Positions 49,423 to 62,255 of a stretch of 64,000 bases of DNA are shown here, piece after piece (the stretch's first letter is position 1; every line of letters starts with the position of its first letter). The position numbers and the translations under genes were made by a program. The notes under the pieces are model-generated. The model saw nothing but the letters and a program-made list of their open reading frames with translations, searched no databases and was not told the DNA's origin. Origin of the DNA: Elymus sibiricus (Eukaryota; Streptophyta; Magnoliopsida; Poales; Poaceae); the NCBI GenBank assembly GCA_039707655.1, contig CM077673.1:1250001-1314000 (forward strand). Direction: 5' to 3'.

Positions 49423-51912
49423 TTGTCATGGTCATCCCAACATTTGGGGATGCCCGGGGTCCGGTTATGGGGACCTGACCAAAACTCGCAGATTTGGTCC
49501 ATTCTTACCAGTTTTCTATACTATTATTTTTTTTTTTTGGTTGCCGTGGTCATCCGAACGTTCGGGGAAGCCCCGGGTCCGGTTATGGGGACTTCACCAA
49601 AACTCGCAGATATGGTCCATTCTGGTCAGTTTTCTATGCTATTATTCACTGACTTCGGGTCCCGGGGCGATCCGAATGTTCGGGGAACCCCGGGGTCCGT
49701 ATACGGGGACCTGGCCAAAACTTGCAGATTTGGTCCATTCTTACCAGTTTTCTATGCTATTATTCACTGGTTTTTGGTAGTCGTGGGCGTCCGAACGTTC
49801 GGGGAAGCTTGGGGTGTGGTTACGGGGACCTCGCCAAAACAAACAGATTTTGTCTGTTCCGGCCAGTTTTCTATGCTATTACTCACTGATTTTGGGTCCC
49901 GGGGCGATCCAAACCTTCGGGGAACCCCGGGGTCCGCTTACGGGGACTTCGCCAAAACTCGGAGATTTGGTCCATTCTTACCAGTTTTCTGTGCTATTAT
50001 TCACTGTTTTTTGGTTGTCATGGTCGTCCGAACGTTCGGGGAAGCCCGTGGACCGGTTACGGGGACCTTGCCAAAACTCGCAGATTTTGTCCGATCGGCC
50101 AGTTATGTATGCTATTACTCACTGATTTTCGATCTCGGGGCGATCCAAATGTTCGGGGAACCCCAGGGTCTGCTTACGGGGGTCTCGCCAAAACTCGCAG
50201 ATTTGGTCCATTCTGACCAGTTTTCTATGCTATTATTCACTGTTTTTGGTTGTCATGCTCATCCCAACATTTGGGGATGCCCGGGGTCCGGTTATGGGGA
50301 CCTGACCAAAACTCGCAGATTTGGTCCATTCTTACCAGTTTTCTATACTATTATTCATTGTTTTTGGTTGCCGTGGTCATCCGAACGTTCGGGGAAGCCC
50401 CGGGTCCGGTTATGGGGACCTCACCAAAACTCGCAGATATGGTCCATTCTGGTCAGTTTTCTATGCTATTATTCACTGACTTCGGGTCCCGGGGCGATCC
50501 GAATGTTCGGGGAACCCTGGGGTCCCGTTAGGGGGACCTCTTCAAAACGTTCGGGGAAGCTTGGGGTGTGGTTACGGGGACCTCGCCAAAACAAGCAGAT
50601 TTTGTCTGTTCTGGCCAGTTTTCTATGCTATTACTCACTGATTTTGGGTCCCGGGGCGATCCAAACGTCGGGGGAACCCCGGGGTCCGCTTAACGGGACC
50701 TTGCCAAAACTTGCAGATTTGGTCCATTCTTACCAGTTTTCTATGCTATTATTAACTGTTTTTTGGTTGTCGTGGTCGTCCGAACGTTCGAGGAAGCCCG
50801 AGGACCGGTTACAGGGACCCTTCGAAAACTCGCAGATTTTGTCCATTTTAGCCAGTTTTCTATGCTTTTATTTACTGATTTTGGGTCTCGGGACGATCCA
50901 AACGTTCGGGGAACCCCGGGGTCCGCTTACCGCGACCTCGCCAAAACTCGCAGATTTGGTCCATTCTTACCAGTTTTCTGTGCTATTATTCACTGTTTTT
51001 TGGTTGTCGTGGTCGTCCGAACGTTCGGGGAAGGCCGTGGACCGGTTACGGGGACCTCGCCAAAACTCACTGATTTTGGGTCCCGGGGCGATCCAAATGT
51101 TCGGGGAACCCCGGGGTCCGCTTACTGGGACCTCGCCAAAACTCGCAGATTTTGTCCATTCTGACCAGATTTCTATGCTATTATTCACTGTTTTTGTTGT
51201 TGTCGTGGTCGTCCGAACATTCGGGGAAGCCCCTGGACCGGTTACGTGCACCTCGCCAAAACTAGCAGATTTTGTCTATTCCGGCCAATTTTGTATGCTA
51301 TTACTCACTAATTTTGGGACCCGGGGCGATCCAAACGTCCGGGGAACCCCGGGGTCTGCATACGGGGACCTGGCCAAAACTCGCAGATTTGGTCCATTCT
51401 TACCAGTTTTCTATGCTATTATTCACTGGTTTTTGGTAGTCGTGGGCGTCCAAACGTTCGGGGAAGCTTGGGGTGTGGTTACGGGGACCTCGCCAAAACA
51501 AACAGATTTTGTCTGTTCCAGCCAGTTTTCTATGCTATTACTCACTGATTTTGGGTCCCGGGGCGATCCAAACGTTCGGGGAACCCCGAGGTCCGCTTAC
51601 GGGGACGTCGCCAAAACTCGCAGATTTGGTACATTCTTACCAGTTTTCTATGCTATTATTCACTATTTTTTGGTTGTCGTGGTCGTCCGAACGTTCAGGG
51701 AAGCCCGGCGATCGGTTACGGGGACCTCGCCAAAAGTGGCAGATTTGGTCCGTTTCGGCCAGTTTTCTATACTATTACTCACTGATTTTGGGTCCTGGGG
51801 CGATCCAAACGTTCGGGGAACACCGGGGTCCACTTACGAAGACCTCGCCAAAAGTCATAGATTTTGTCCATTTGACAACATTTCTATGCTATTATTCACT
51901 CTTTTTTGGTAG
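49423..51912 (+). other. Longest open frame in array II (829 codons), judged noncoding
   Basis: This frame stays open for about 2.5 kb because the 237-bp dimer preserves register and the sequence is poor in stop triplets. The translation is a loose repeat with hydrophobic stretches (FSMLLFTVF, IIHCFLVVVVV) and polar linkers (SRGDPNVRGTP). Shorter open frames overlap it in another plus frame (51473-52021) and on the minus strand (50967-51251), which argues against selection for this protein. No known domain, signal, intron pattern or promoter is visible. Similar frames of 250-420 codons recur throughout the array. Confidence 0.8.
49527..49538 (+). repeat. T12 tract inside a beta monomer
   Basis: Sister monomers read CTATTATTCATTGTTTTTGG here, while this copy reads CTATTA followed by twelve Ts and GG. 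The length is unchanged, so three substitutions (C, A and G to T) produced the run. A base-calling error in a homopolymer-like context is possible. Confidence 0.75.
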
Positions 51913-54900
51913 TCATGGTCGTTCGAACATTCGGGGAAGCCCGGGGTGCACTTACGGGGACCTTGCCAAAGCTAGCAGATTTTGTCTGTTCTGGCCAGTT
52001 TTCTATGCTTTTACTCACTGATTTTGGGTCCCGGGGCGATCCAAATGTCGGGGGAACCCCGGGGTCCGCTTAAGGGGACCTCGCCAAAACTTGCAGATTT
52101 GGTCCATTCTTACCAGTTTTCTATGCTATTATTAACTGTTTTTTGGTTGTCGTGGTCGTCCGAACGTTCGAGGAAGCCCGAGGACCGGTTACGGGGACCC
52201 TTCCAAAACTCGCAGATTTTGTCCGTTTTAGCCAGCTTTCTATGCTTTTACTGACTGATTTTGGGTCTCGGGGCGATAAAAACGTTCGAGGAACCCCGGG
52301 GTCCGCTTACGGGGACCTCGCCAAAACTCGCAGATTTGGTCCATTCTTACCAGTTTTCTATGCTATTATTCACTGGTTTTTGGTAGTCGTGGGCGTCCGA
52401 ACGTTCGGGGAAGCTTGGGGTGTGGTTACGGGGACCTCGCCAAAACAAGCAGATTTTGTGTGTTCTGGCCAGTTTTCTAGGCTATTACTCACTGATTTTG
52501 GGTCCCGGGGCGATCCAAACGTCGGGGCAACCCCGGGGTCCGCTTAAGGGGACCTCGCCAAAACTTGCAGATTTGGTCCATTCTTACCAGTTTTCTATGC
52601 TATTATTAACTGTTTTTTGGTTGTCGTGGTCGTCCGAACGTTCGAGGAAGCCCGAGGACCAGTTACGGGGACCCTTCCAAAACTCACAGATTTTGTCCGT
52701 TTTAGCCAGTTTTCTATGCTTTTACTGACTGATTTTGGGTCTCGGGACGATCCAAACGTTCGGGGAACCGCGGGGTCCGCTTACGGGCACCTCGCCAAAA
52801 CTCGCAGATTTGGTCCATTCTTACCAGTTTTCTGTGCTATTATTCACTGTTTTTTGGTTGTCATGGTCGTCCGAACGTTCGGGGAAGGCCGTGGACCGGT
52901 TACGGGGACCTCGCCAAAACTCGCAGATTTGGTCCATTCTTACCTGTTTTCTATGCTATTACTCACTGATTTTGGGTCCCGGGGCGATCCAAATGTTCGG
53001 GGAACCCCGGGGTCTGCTTACTGGGACCTCGCCAAAACTCGTAGATTTTGTCCATTCTGACCAGATTTCTATGCTATTATTCACTGTTTTTGTTGTTGTC
53101 GTGGTCGTCCGAACATTCGGGGAAGCCCCTGGACCGGTTACGTGGACCTCGCCAAAACTAGCAGATTTTGTCTGTTCCGTCCAGTTTTCTATGCTATTAC
53201 TCACTAATTTTGGGTCCCGGGGCGATCCAAACGTCCGGGGAACCCCGGGGTCCGCATACGGGGACTTGGCCAAAACTCGCAGATTTGGTCCATTCTTACA
53301 AGTTTTCTATGCTATTATTCACTGGTTTTTGGTAGTCGTGGGCGTCCAAACGTTCGGGGAAGCTTGGGGTGTGGTTACGGGGACCTCGCCAAAACAAACA
53401 GATTTTGTCTGTTCCGGCCAGTTTTCTATGCTATTACTCACTGATTTTGGGTCCCGGGGCGATCCAAACGTTCGGGGAACCCCGGGGTCCGCTTACGGGG
53501 ACTTCGCCAAAACTCGCAGATTTGGTCCATTCTTACCAGTTTTCTGTGCTATTATTCACTGTTTTTTGGTTGTCGTGGTCGTCCGAACGTTCGGGGAAGC
53601 CCGTGGACCGGTTAAGGAGACCTTGCCAAAACTCGCAGATTTTGTCCGTTTCGGCCAGTTCTGTATGCTATTACTCACTGATTTTCGATCTCGGGGCGAT
53701 CCAAATGGTCGGGGAACCCCAGGGTCTGCTTACGGGGGCCTCGCCAAAACTCGCAGATTTGGTCCATTCTGACCAGTTTTCTATGCTATTATTCACTGTT
53801 TTTGGTTGTCATGGTCATCCCAACATTTGGGGATGCCCGGGGTCCGGTTATGGGGACCTGACCAAAACTCGCAGATTTGGTCCATTCTTACCAGTTTTCT
53901 ATACTATTATTCATTGTTTTTGGTTGCCGTGGTCATCCGAACGTTCGGGGAAGCCCCGGGTCCGGTTATGGGGACCTCACCAAAACTCGCAGATATGGTC
54001 CATTCTGCTCAGTTTTCTACGCTATTATTCACTGACTTCGGGTCCCGGGGCGATCCGAATGTTCGGGGAACCCTGGGGTCCCGTTAGGGGGACCTCTTCA
54101 AAACTCGTAGAATTGGCACATTATGGCCCGTTTTCTATGCTATTACTCACTGATTTTGGGTCCCGGGGCGATCGAAACGTTCGGGGAACCCCGAGGTCTG
54201 CTTACGGGGACGTCGCCAAAACTCGCAGATTTGGTACATTCTTACCAGTTTTCTATGCTATTATTCACTATTTTTTGGTTGTCGTGGTCGTCCGAACGTT
54301 CGGGGAAGCCCGGGGATCGGTTACGGGGACCTCGCCAAAAGTGGCAGATTTTGTCCGTTTCAGCCAGTTTTCTATACTATTACTCACTGATTTTGGGTCC
54401 TGGGGCGATCCAAATATTCGGGGAACACCGGGGTCTGCTTACGAAGACCTCGCCAAAAGTCATAGATTTTGTCCATTTGACAACATTTCTATGCTATTAT
54501 TCACTCTTTTTTGGTAGTCATGGTCGTTCGAACATACGGGGAAGCCCGGGGTGCGCTTACGGGGACCTTGCCAAAACTAGCAGATTTTGTCTGTTCTGGC
54601 CAGTTTTCTATGCTTTTACTCACTGATTTTGGGTCCCGGGGCAATCGAAATGTCGGGGGAACCCCGGGGTCCGCTTAAGGGGACCTCGCCAAAACTAGCA
54701 GATTTGGTTCATTCTTACCAGTTTTCTATGCTATTATTAACTGTTTTTTGGTTGTCGTGGTCGTCCGAACGTTCGAGGAAGCCCGAGGACCGGTTACGGG
54801 GACCCTTCCAAAACTCGCAGATTTTGTCCGTTTTAGCCAGCTTTCTATGCTTTTACTGACTGATTTTGGGTCTCGGGGCGATAAAAACGTTCGAGGAAAC

Positions 54901-57900
54901 CCGGGGTCCGCTTACGGGGACCTCGCCAAAACTCGCAGATTTGGTCCATTCTTACCAGTTTTCTATGCTATTATTCACTGGTTTTTGGTAGTCGTGGGCG
55001 TCCGAACGTTCGGGGAAGCTTGGGGTGTGGTTACGGGGACCTCGCCAAAACAAACAGATTTTGTTTGTTTCGGCCAGTTTTCTATGCTATTACTCACTGA
55101 TTTTGGGTCCCGGGGCGATCCAAACGTCCGGGGAACCCCGGGGTCCGCATACGGGGACCTGGCAAAACTCGCAGGTTTGGTCCATTCTAACCAGTTTTCT
55201 ATGCTATTATTCTCTGGATTTTGGTAGTCGTGGGCGTCCAAACGTTCGGGGAAGCTTGGGGTGTGGTTACGGGGACCTCGCCAAAACAAGCAGATTTTGT
55301 GTGTTCTGGCCAGTTTTCTAGGCTATTACTCACTGATTTTGGGTCCCGGGGCGATCCAAACGTCGGGGCAACCCCGGGGTCCGCTTAAGGGGACCTCGCC
55401 AAAACTTGTAGATTTGGTCCATTCTTACCAGTTTTCTATGCTATTATTAACTGTTTTTTCGTTGTCGTGGTCGTCCGAACGTTCGAGGAAGCCCGAGGCC
55501 CAGTTACGGGGACCCTTCCAAAACTCGCAGATTTAGTCCGTTTTAGCCAGTTTTCTATGCTTTTACTGACTGATTTTGGGTCTCGGGACGATCCAAACGT
55601 TCGGGGAACCCCGGGGTCCGCTTACGGGCACCTCGCCAAAACTCGCAGATTTGGCCCATTCTTACCAGTTTTCTGTGCTATTATTCACTGTTTTTTGGTT
55701 GTCGTGGTCGTCCGAACGTTCGGGGAAGGTCGTGGACCGGTTACGGGGACCTCGCCAAAACTCGCAGATTTGGTCCATTCTTACCTGTTTTCTATGCTAT
55801 TACTCACTGATTTTGGGTCCCGGGGCGATCCAAATGTTCGGGGAACCCCGGGGTCTGCTTACTGGGACCTCGCCAAAACTCGTAGATTTTGTCCATTCTG
55901 ACCAGATTTCTATGCTATTATTCACTGTTTTTGTTGTTGTCGTGGTCGTCCGAACATTCGGGGAAGCCCCTGGACCGGTTACGTGGACCTCGCCAAAACT
56001 AGCAGATTTTGTCTGTTCCGTCCAGTTTTCTATGCTATTACTCACTAATTTTGGGTCCCGGGGCGATCCAAACGTCCGGGGAACCCCGGGGTCTGCATAC
56101 GGGGACTTGGCCAAAACTCGCAGATTTGGTCCATTCTTACAAGTTTTCTATGCTATTATTCACTGGTTTTTGGTAGTCGTGGGCGTCCAAACGTTCGGGG
56201 AAGGTTGGGGTGTGGTTACGGGGACCTCGCCAAAACAAACAGATTTTGTCTGTTCCGGCCAGTTTTCTATGCTATTACTCACTGATTTTGGGTCCCGGGG
56301 CGATCCAAACCTTCGGGGAACCCCGGGGTCCGCTTACGGGGACTTCGCCAAAACTCGGAGATTTGGTCCATTCTTACCAGTTTTCTGTGCTATTATTCAC
56401 TGTTTTTTGGTTGTCATGGTCGTCCGAACGTTCGGGGAAGCCCGTGGACCGGTTACGGGGACCTTGCCAAAACTCGCAGATTTTGTCCGATCGGCCAGTT
56501 ATGTATGCTATTACTCACTGATTTTCGATCTCGGGGCGATCCAAATGTTCGGGGAACCCCAGGGTCTGCTTACGGGGGCCTCGCCAAAACTCGCAGATTT
56601 GGTCCATTCTGACCAGTTTTCTATGCTATTATTCACTGTTTTTGGTTGTCATGGTCATCCCAACATTTGGGGATGCCCGGGGTCCGGTTATGGGGACCTG
56701 ACCAAAACTCGCAGATTTGGTCCATTATTACCAGTTTTCTATACTATTATTCATTGTTTTTGGTTGCCGTGGTCATCCGAACGTTCGGGGAAGCCCCGGG
56801 TCCGGTTATGGGGACCTCACCAAAACTCGTAGATATGATCCATTCTGGTCAGTTTTCTATGCTATTATTCACTGACTTCGGGTCCCGGGGCGATCCGAAT
56901 GTTCGGGGAACCCTGGGGTCCCGTTAGGGGGACCTCTTCAAAACGTTCGGGGAAGCTTGGGGTGTGGTTACGGGGACCTCGCCAAAACAAGCAGATTTTG
57001 TCTGTTCTGGCCAGTTTTCTATGCTATTACTCACTGATTTTGGGTCCCGGGGCGATCCAAACGTCGGGGGAACCCCGGGGTCCGCTTAACGGGACCTTGC
57101 CAAAACATGCAGATTTGGTCCATTCGTACCAGTTTTCTATGCTATTATTAACTGTTTTTTGGTTGTCGTGGTCGTCCGAACGTTCGAGGAAGCCCGAGGA
57201 CCGGTTACAGGGACCCTTCGAAAACTCGCAGATTTTGTCCGTTTTAGCCAGTTTTCTATGCTTTTATTGACTGATTTTGGGTCTCGGGACGATCCAAACA
57301 TTCGGGGAACCCCGGGGTCCGCTTACGGCGACCTCGCCAAAACTCGCAGATTTGGTCCATTCTTACCAGTTTTCTGTGCTATTATTCACTGTTTTTTGGT
57401 TGTCGTGGTCGTCCGAACGTTCGGGGAAGGCCGTGGACCGGTTACGGGGACCTCGCCAAAACTCACTGATTTTGGGTCCCGGGGCGATCCAAATGTTCGG
57501 GGAACCCCGGGGTCCGCTTACTGGGACCTCGCCAAAACTCGTAGATTTTGTCCATTCTGACCAGATTTCTATGCTATTATTCACTGTTTTTGTTGTTGTC
57601 GTGGTCGTCCGAACATTCGGGGAAGCCCCTGGACCGGTTACGTGCACCTCGCCAAAACTAGCAGATTTTGTCTATTCCGGCCAATTTTCTATGCTATTAC
57701 TCACTAATTTTGGGACCCGGGGCGATCCAAACGTCCAGGGAACCCCGGGGTCTGCATACGGGGACCTGGCCAAAACTCGCAGATTTGATCCATTCTTACC
57801 AGTTTTCTATGCTATTATTCACTGGTTTTTGGTAGTCGTGGGCGTCCAAACGTTCGGGGAAGCTTGGGGTGTGGTTACGGGGACCTCGCCAAAACAAACA

Positions 57901-60900
57901 GATTTTGTCTGTTCCAGCCAGTTTTCTATGCTATTACTCACTGATTTTGGGTCCCGGGGCGATCCAAACGTTCGGGGAACCCCGAGGTCCGCTTACGGGG
58001 ACGTCGCCAAAACTCGCAGATTTGGTACATTCTTACCAGTTTTCTATGCTATTATTCACTATTTTTTGGTTGTCGTGGTCGTCCGAACGTTCAGGGAAGC
58101 CCGGCGATCGGTTACGGGGACCTCGCCAAAAGTGGCAGATTTGGTCCGTTTCAGCCAGTTTTCTATACTATTACTCACTGATTTTGGGTCCTGGGGCGAT
58201 CCAAACGTTCGGGAACACCGGGGTCCGCTTACGAAGACCTCGCCAAAAGTCATAGATTTTGTCCATTTGACAACATTTCTATGCTATTATTCACTCTTTT
58301 TTGGTAGTCATGGTCGTTCGAACATTCGGGGAAGCCCGGGGTGCACTTACGGGGACCTTGCCAAAACTAGCAGATTTTGTCTGTTCTGGCCAGTTTTCTA
58401 TGCTTTTACTCACTGATTTTGGGTCCCGGGGCGATCCAAATGTCGGGGGAACCCCGGGGTCCGCTTAAGGGGACCTCGCCAAAACTTGCAGATTTGGTCC
58501 ATTCTTACCAGTTTTCTATGCTATTATTAACTGTTTTTTGGTTGTCGTGGTCGTCCGAACGTTCGAGGAAGCCCGAGGACCGGTTACGGGGACCCTTCCA
58601 AAACTCGCAGATTTTGTCCGTTTTAGCCAGCTTTCTATGCTTTTACTGACTGATTTTGGGTCTCGGGGCGATAAAAACGTTCGAGGAACCCCGAGGTCCG
58701 CTTACGGGGACCTCGCCAAAACTCGCAGATTTGGTCCATTCTTACCAGTTTTCTATGCTATGATTCACTGGTTTTTGGTAGTCGTGGGCGTCCGAACGTT
58801 CGGGGAAGCTTGGGGTGTGGTTACGGGGACCTCGCCAAAACAAACAGATTTTGTCTGTTTCGGCCAGTTTTCTATACTATTACTCACTGATTTTGGGTCC
58901 CGGGGCGATCCAAACGTCCGGGGAACCCCGGGGTCCGCATACGGGGACCAGGCAAAACTCGCAGGTTTGGTCCATTCTAACCAGTTTTCTATGCTATTAT
59001 TCTCTGGATTTTGGTAGTCGTGGGCGTCCAAACGTTCGGGGAAGCTTGGGGTGTGGTTACGGGGACCTCGCCAAAACAAGCAGATTTTGTGTGTTCTGGC
59101 CAGTTTTCTAGGCTATTACTCACTGATTTTGGGTCCCGGGGCGATCCAAACGTCGGGGCAACCCCGGGGTCCGCTTAAGGGGACCTCGCCAAAACTTGCA
59201 GATTTGGTCCATTCTTACCAGTTTTCTATGCTATTATTAACTGTTTTTTGGTTGTCGTGGTCGTCCGAACGTTCGAGGAAGCCCGAGGACCAGTTACGGG
59301 GACCCTTCCAAAACTCACAGATTTTGTCCGTTTTAGCCAGTTTTCTATGCTTTTACTGACTGATTTTGGGTCTCGGGACGATCCAAACGTTCGGGGAACC
59401 CCGGGGTCCGCTTACGGGCACCTCGCCAAAACTCGCAGATTTGGTCCATTCTTACCAGTTTTCTGTGCTATTATTCACTGTTTTTTGGTTGTCGTGGTCG
59501 TCCGAACGTTCGGGGAAGGCCGTGGACCGGTTACGGGGACCTCGCCAAAACTCGCAGATTTGGTCCATTCTTACCTGTTTTCTATGCTATTACTCACTGA
59601 TTTTGGGTCCCGGGGCGATCCAAATGTTCGGGGAACCCCGGGGTCTGCTTATTGGGACCTCGCCAAAACTCGTAGATTTTGTCCATTCTGACCAGATTTC
59701 TAAGCTATTATTCACTGTTTTTGTTGTTGTCGTGGTCGTCCGAACATTCGGGGAAGCCCCTGGACCGGTTACGTGGACCTCGCCAAAACTAGCAGATTTT
59801 GTCTGTTCCGTCCAGTTTTCTATGCTATTACTCACTAATTTTGGGTCCCGGGGCGATCCAAACGTCCGGGGAACCCCGGGGTCCGCATACGGGGACTTGG
59901 CCAAAACTCGCAGATTTGGTCCATTCTTACAAGTTTTCTATGCTATTATTCACTGGTTTTTGGTAGTCGTGGCCGTCCAAACGTTCGGGGAAGGTTGGGG
60001 TGTGGTTACGGGGACCTCACCAAAACAAACAGATTTTGTCTGTTCCGGCCAGTTTTCTATGCTATTACTCACTGATTTTGGGTCCCGGGGCGATCCAAAC
60101 GTGGGGGGAACCCCGGGGTCCGCTTAACGGGACCTTGCCAAAACTTGCAGATTTGGTCCATTCTTACCAGTTTTCTATGCTATTATTAACTGTTTTTTGG
60201 TTGTCGTGGTCGTCCGAACGTTCGAGGAAGCCCGAGGACCGGTTACAGGGACCCTTCGAAAACTCGCAGATTTTGTCCGTTTTAGCCAGTTTTCTATGCT
60301 TTTATTGACTGATTTTGGGTCTCGGGACGATCCAAACGTTCGGGGAACCCCGGGGTCCGCTTACGGCGACCTCGCCAAAACTCGCAGATTTGGTCCATTC
60401 TTACCAGTTTTCTGTGCTATTATTCACTGTTTTTTGGTTGTCGTGGTCATCCGAACGTTCGGGGAAGGCCGTGGACCGGTTACGGGGACCTCGCCAAAAC
60501 TCGCAGATTTGGTCCATTCTTACCTGTTTTCTATGCTATTACTCACTGATTTTGGGTCCCGGGGCGATCCAAATGTTCGGGGAACCCCGGGGTCTGCTTA
60601 TTGGGACCTCGCCAAAACTCGTAGATTTTGTCCATTCTGACGAGATTTCTATGCTATTATTCACTGTTTTTGTTGTTGTCGTGGTCGTCCGAACATTCGG
60701 GGAAGCCCCTGGACCGGTTACGTGGACCTCGCCAAAACTAGCAGATTTTGTCTGTTCCGTCCAGTTTTCTATGCTATTACTCACTAATTTTGGGTCCCGG
60801 GGCGATCCAAACGTCCGGGGAACCCCGGGGTCCGCATACGGGGACTTGGCCAAAACTCGCAGATTTGGTCCATTCTTACAAGTTTTCTATGCTATTATTC

Positions 60901-61072
60901 ACTGGTTTTTGGTAGTCGTGGGCGTCCAAACGTTCGGGGAAGCTTGGGGTGTGGTTACGGGGACCTCGCCAAAACAAACAGATTTTGTCTGTTTCGGCCA
61001 GTTTTCTATACTACTACTCACTGATTTTGGGTCCCGGGGCGATCCAAACGTCCGGGGAACCCCGGGGTCCGC

Positions 61073-62255
61073 ATACGGGGACCAGGCAAAACTCGCAGGT
61101 TTGGTCCATTCTAACCAGTTTTCTATGCTATTATTCTCTGGATTTTGGTAGTCGTGGGCGTCCAAACGTTCGGGGAAGCTTGGGGTGTGGTTACGGGGAC
61201 CTCGCCAAAACAAGCAGATTTTGTGTGTTCTGGCCAGTTTTCTAGGCTATTACTCACTGATTTTGGGTCCCGGGGCGATCCAAACGTCGGGGCAACCCCG
61301 GGGTCCGCTTAAGGGGACCTCGCCAAAACTTGCAGATTTGGTCCATTCTTACCAGTTTTCTATGTTATTATTAACTATTTTTTGGTTGTCGTGGTCGTCC
61401 GAACGTTCGAGGAAGCCCGAGGACCAGTTACGGGGACCCTTCCAAAACTCACAGATTTTGTCCGTTTTAGCCAGTTTTCTATGCTTTTACTGACTGATTT
61501 TGGGTCTCGGGACGATCCAAACGTTCGGGGAACCCCAGGGTCCGCTTACGGGCACCTCGCCAAAACTCGCAGATTTGGTACATACTTACCAGTTTTCTAT
61601 GCTATTATTCACTATTTTTTGGTTGTCGTGGTCGTCCGAACGTTCAGGGAAGCCCGGCGATCGGTTACGGGGACCTCGCCAAAAGTGGCAGATTTGGTCC
61701 GTTTCAGCCAGTTTTCTATACTATTACTCACTGATTTTGGGTCCTGGGGCGATCCAAACGTTCGGGGAACACCGGGGTCCGCTTACGAAGACCTCGCCAA
61801 AAGTCATAGATTTTGTCCATTTGACAACATTTCTATGCTATTATTCACTCTTTTTTGGTAGTCATGGTCGTTCGAACATTCGGGGAAGCCCGGGGTGCAC
61901 TTACGGGGACCTTGCCAAAACTAGCAGATTTTGTCTGTTCTGGCCAGTTTTCTATGCTTTTACTCACTGATTTTGGGTCCCGGGGCGATCCAAATGTCGG
62001 GGGAACCCCGGGGTCCGCTTAAGGGGACCTCGCCAAAACTTGCAGATTTGGTCCATTCTTACCAGTTTTCTATGCTATTATTAACTGTTTTTTGGTTGTC
62101 GTGGTCGTCCGAACGTTCGAGGAAGCCCGAGGACCGGTTACGGGGACCCTTCCAAAACTCGCAGATTTTGTCCGTTTTAGCCAGCTTTCTATGCTTTTAC
62201 TGACTGATTTTGGGTCTCGGGGCGATAAAAACGTTCGAGGAACCCCGAGGTCCGC
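61073..62255 (+). repeat. Ten-monomer block, copy 1 (1,183-bp tandem duplication)
   Basis: The block starts at GGGGACCAGGCAAAACTCG and recurs 1,183 bp downstream. Shared variants include TATGTTATTATTAACTATTT (near 61362 and 62545) and TTTGGTACATACTTACC (61573 and 62756). The copies looked identical where I compared them. Both ends fall at the CGCTTACGGG or CGCATACGGG site of the monomer. Confidence 0.9.

Noticed and set aside
49423..51912. An 829-codon open frame with hydrophobic segments, possibly a repetitive membrane protein
   Set aside because: It arises from an in-register 237-bp dimer with few stops. Other frames are open over the same bases, and the protein has no recognisable domain, splice signals or promoter context.
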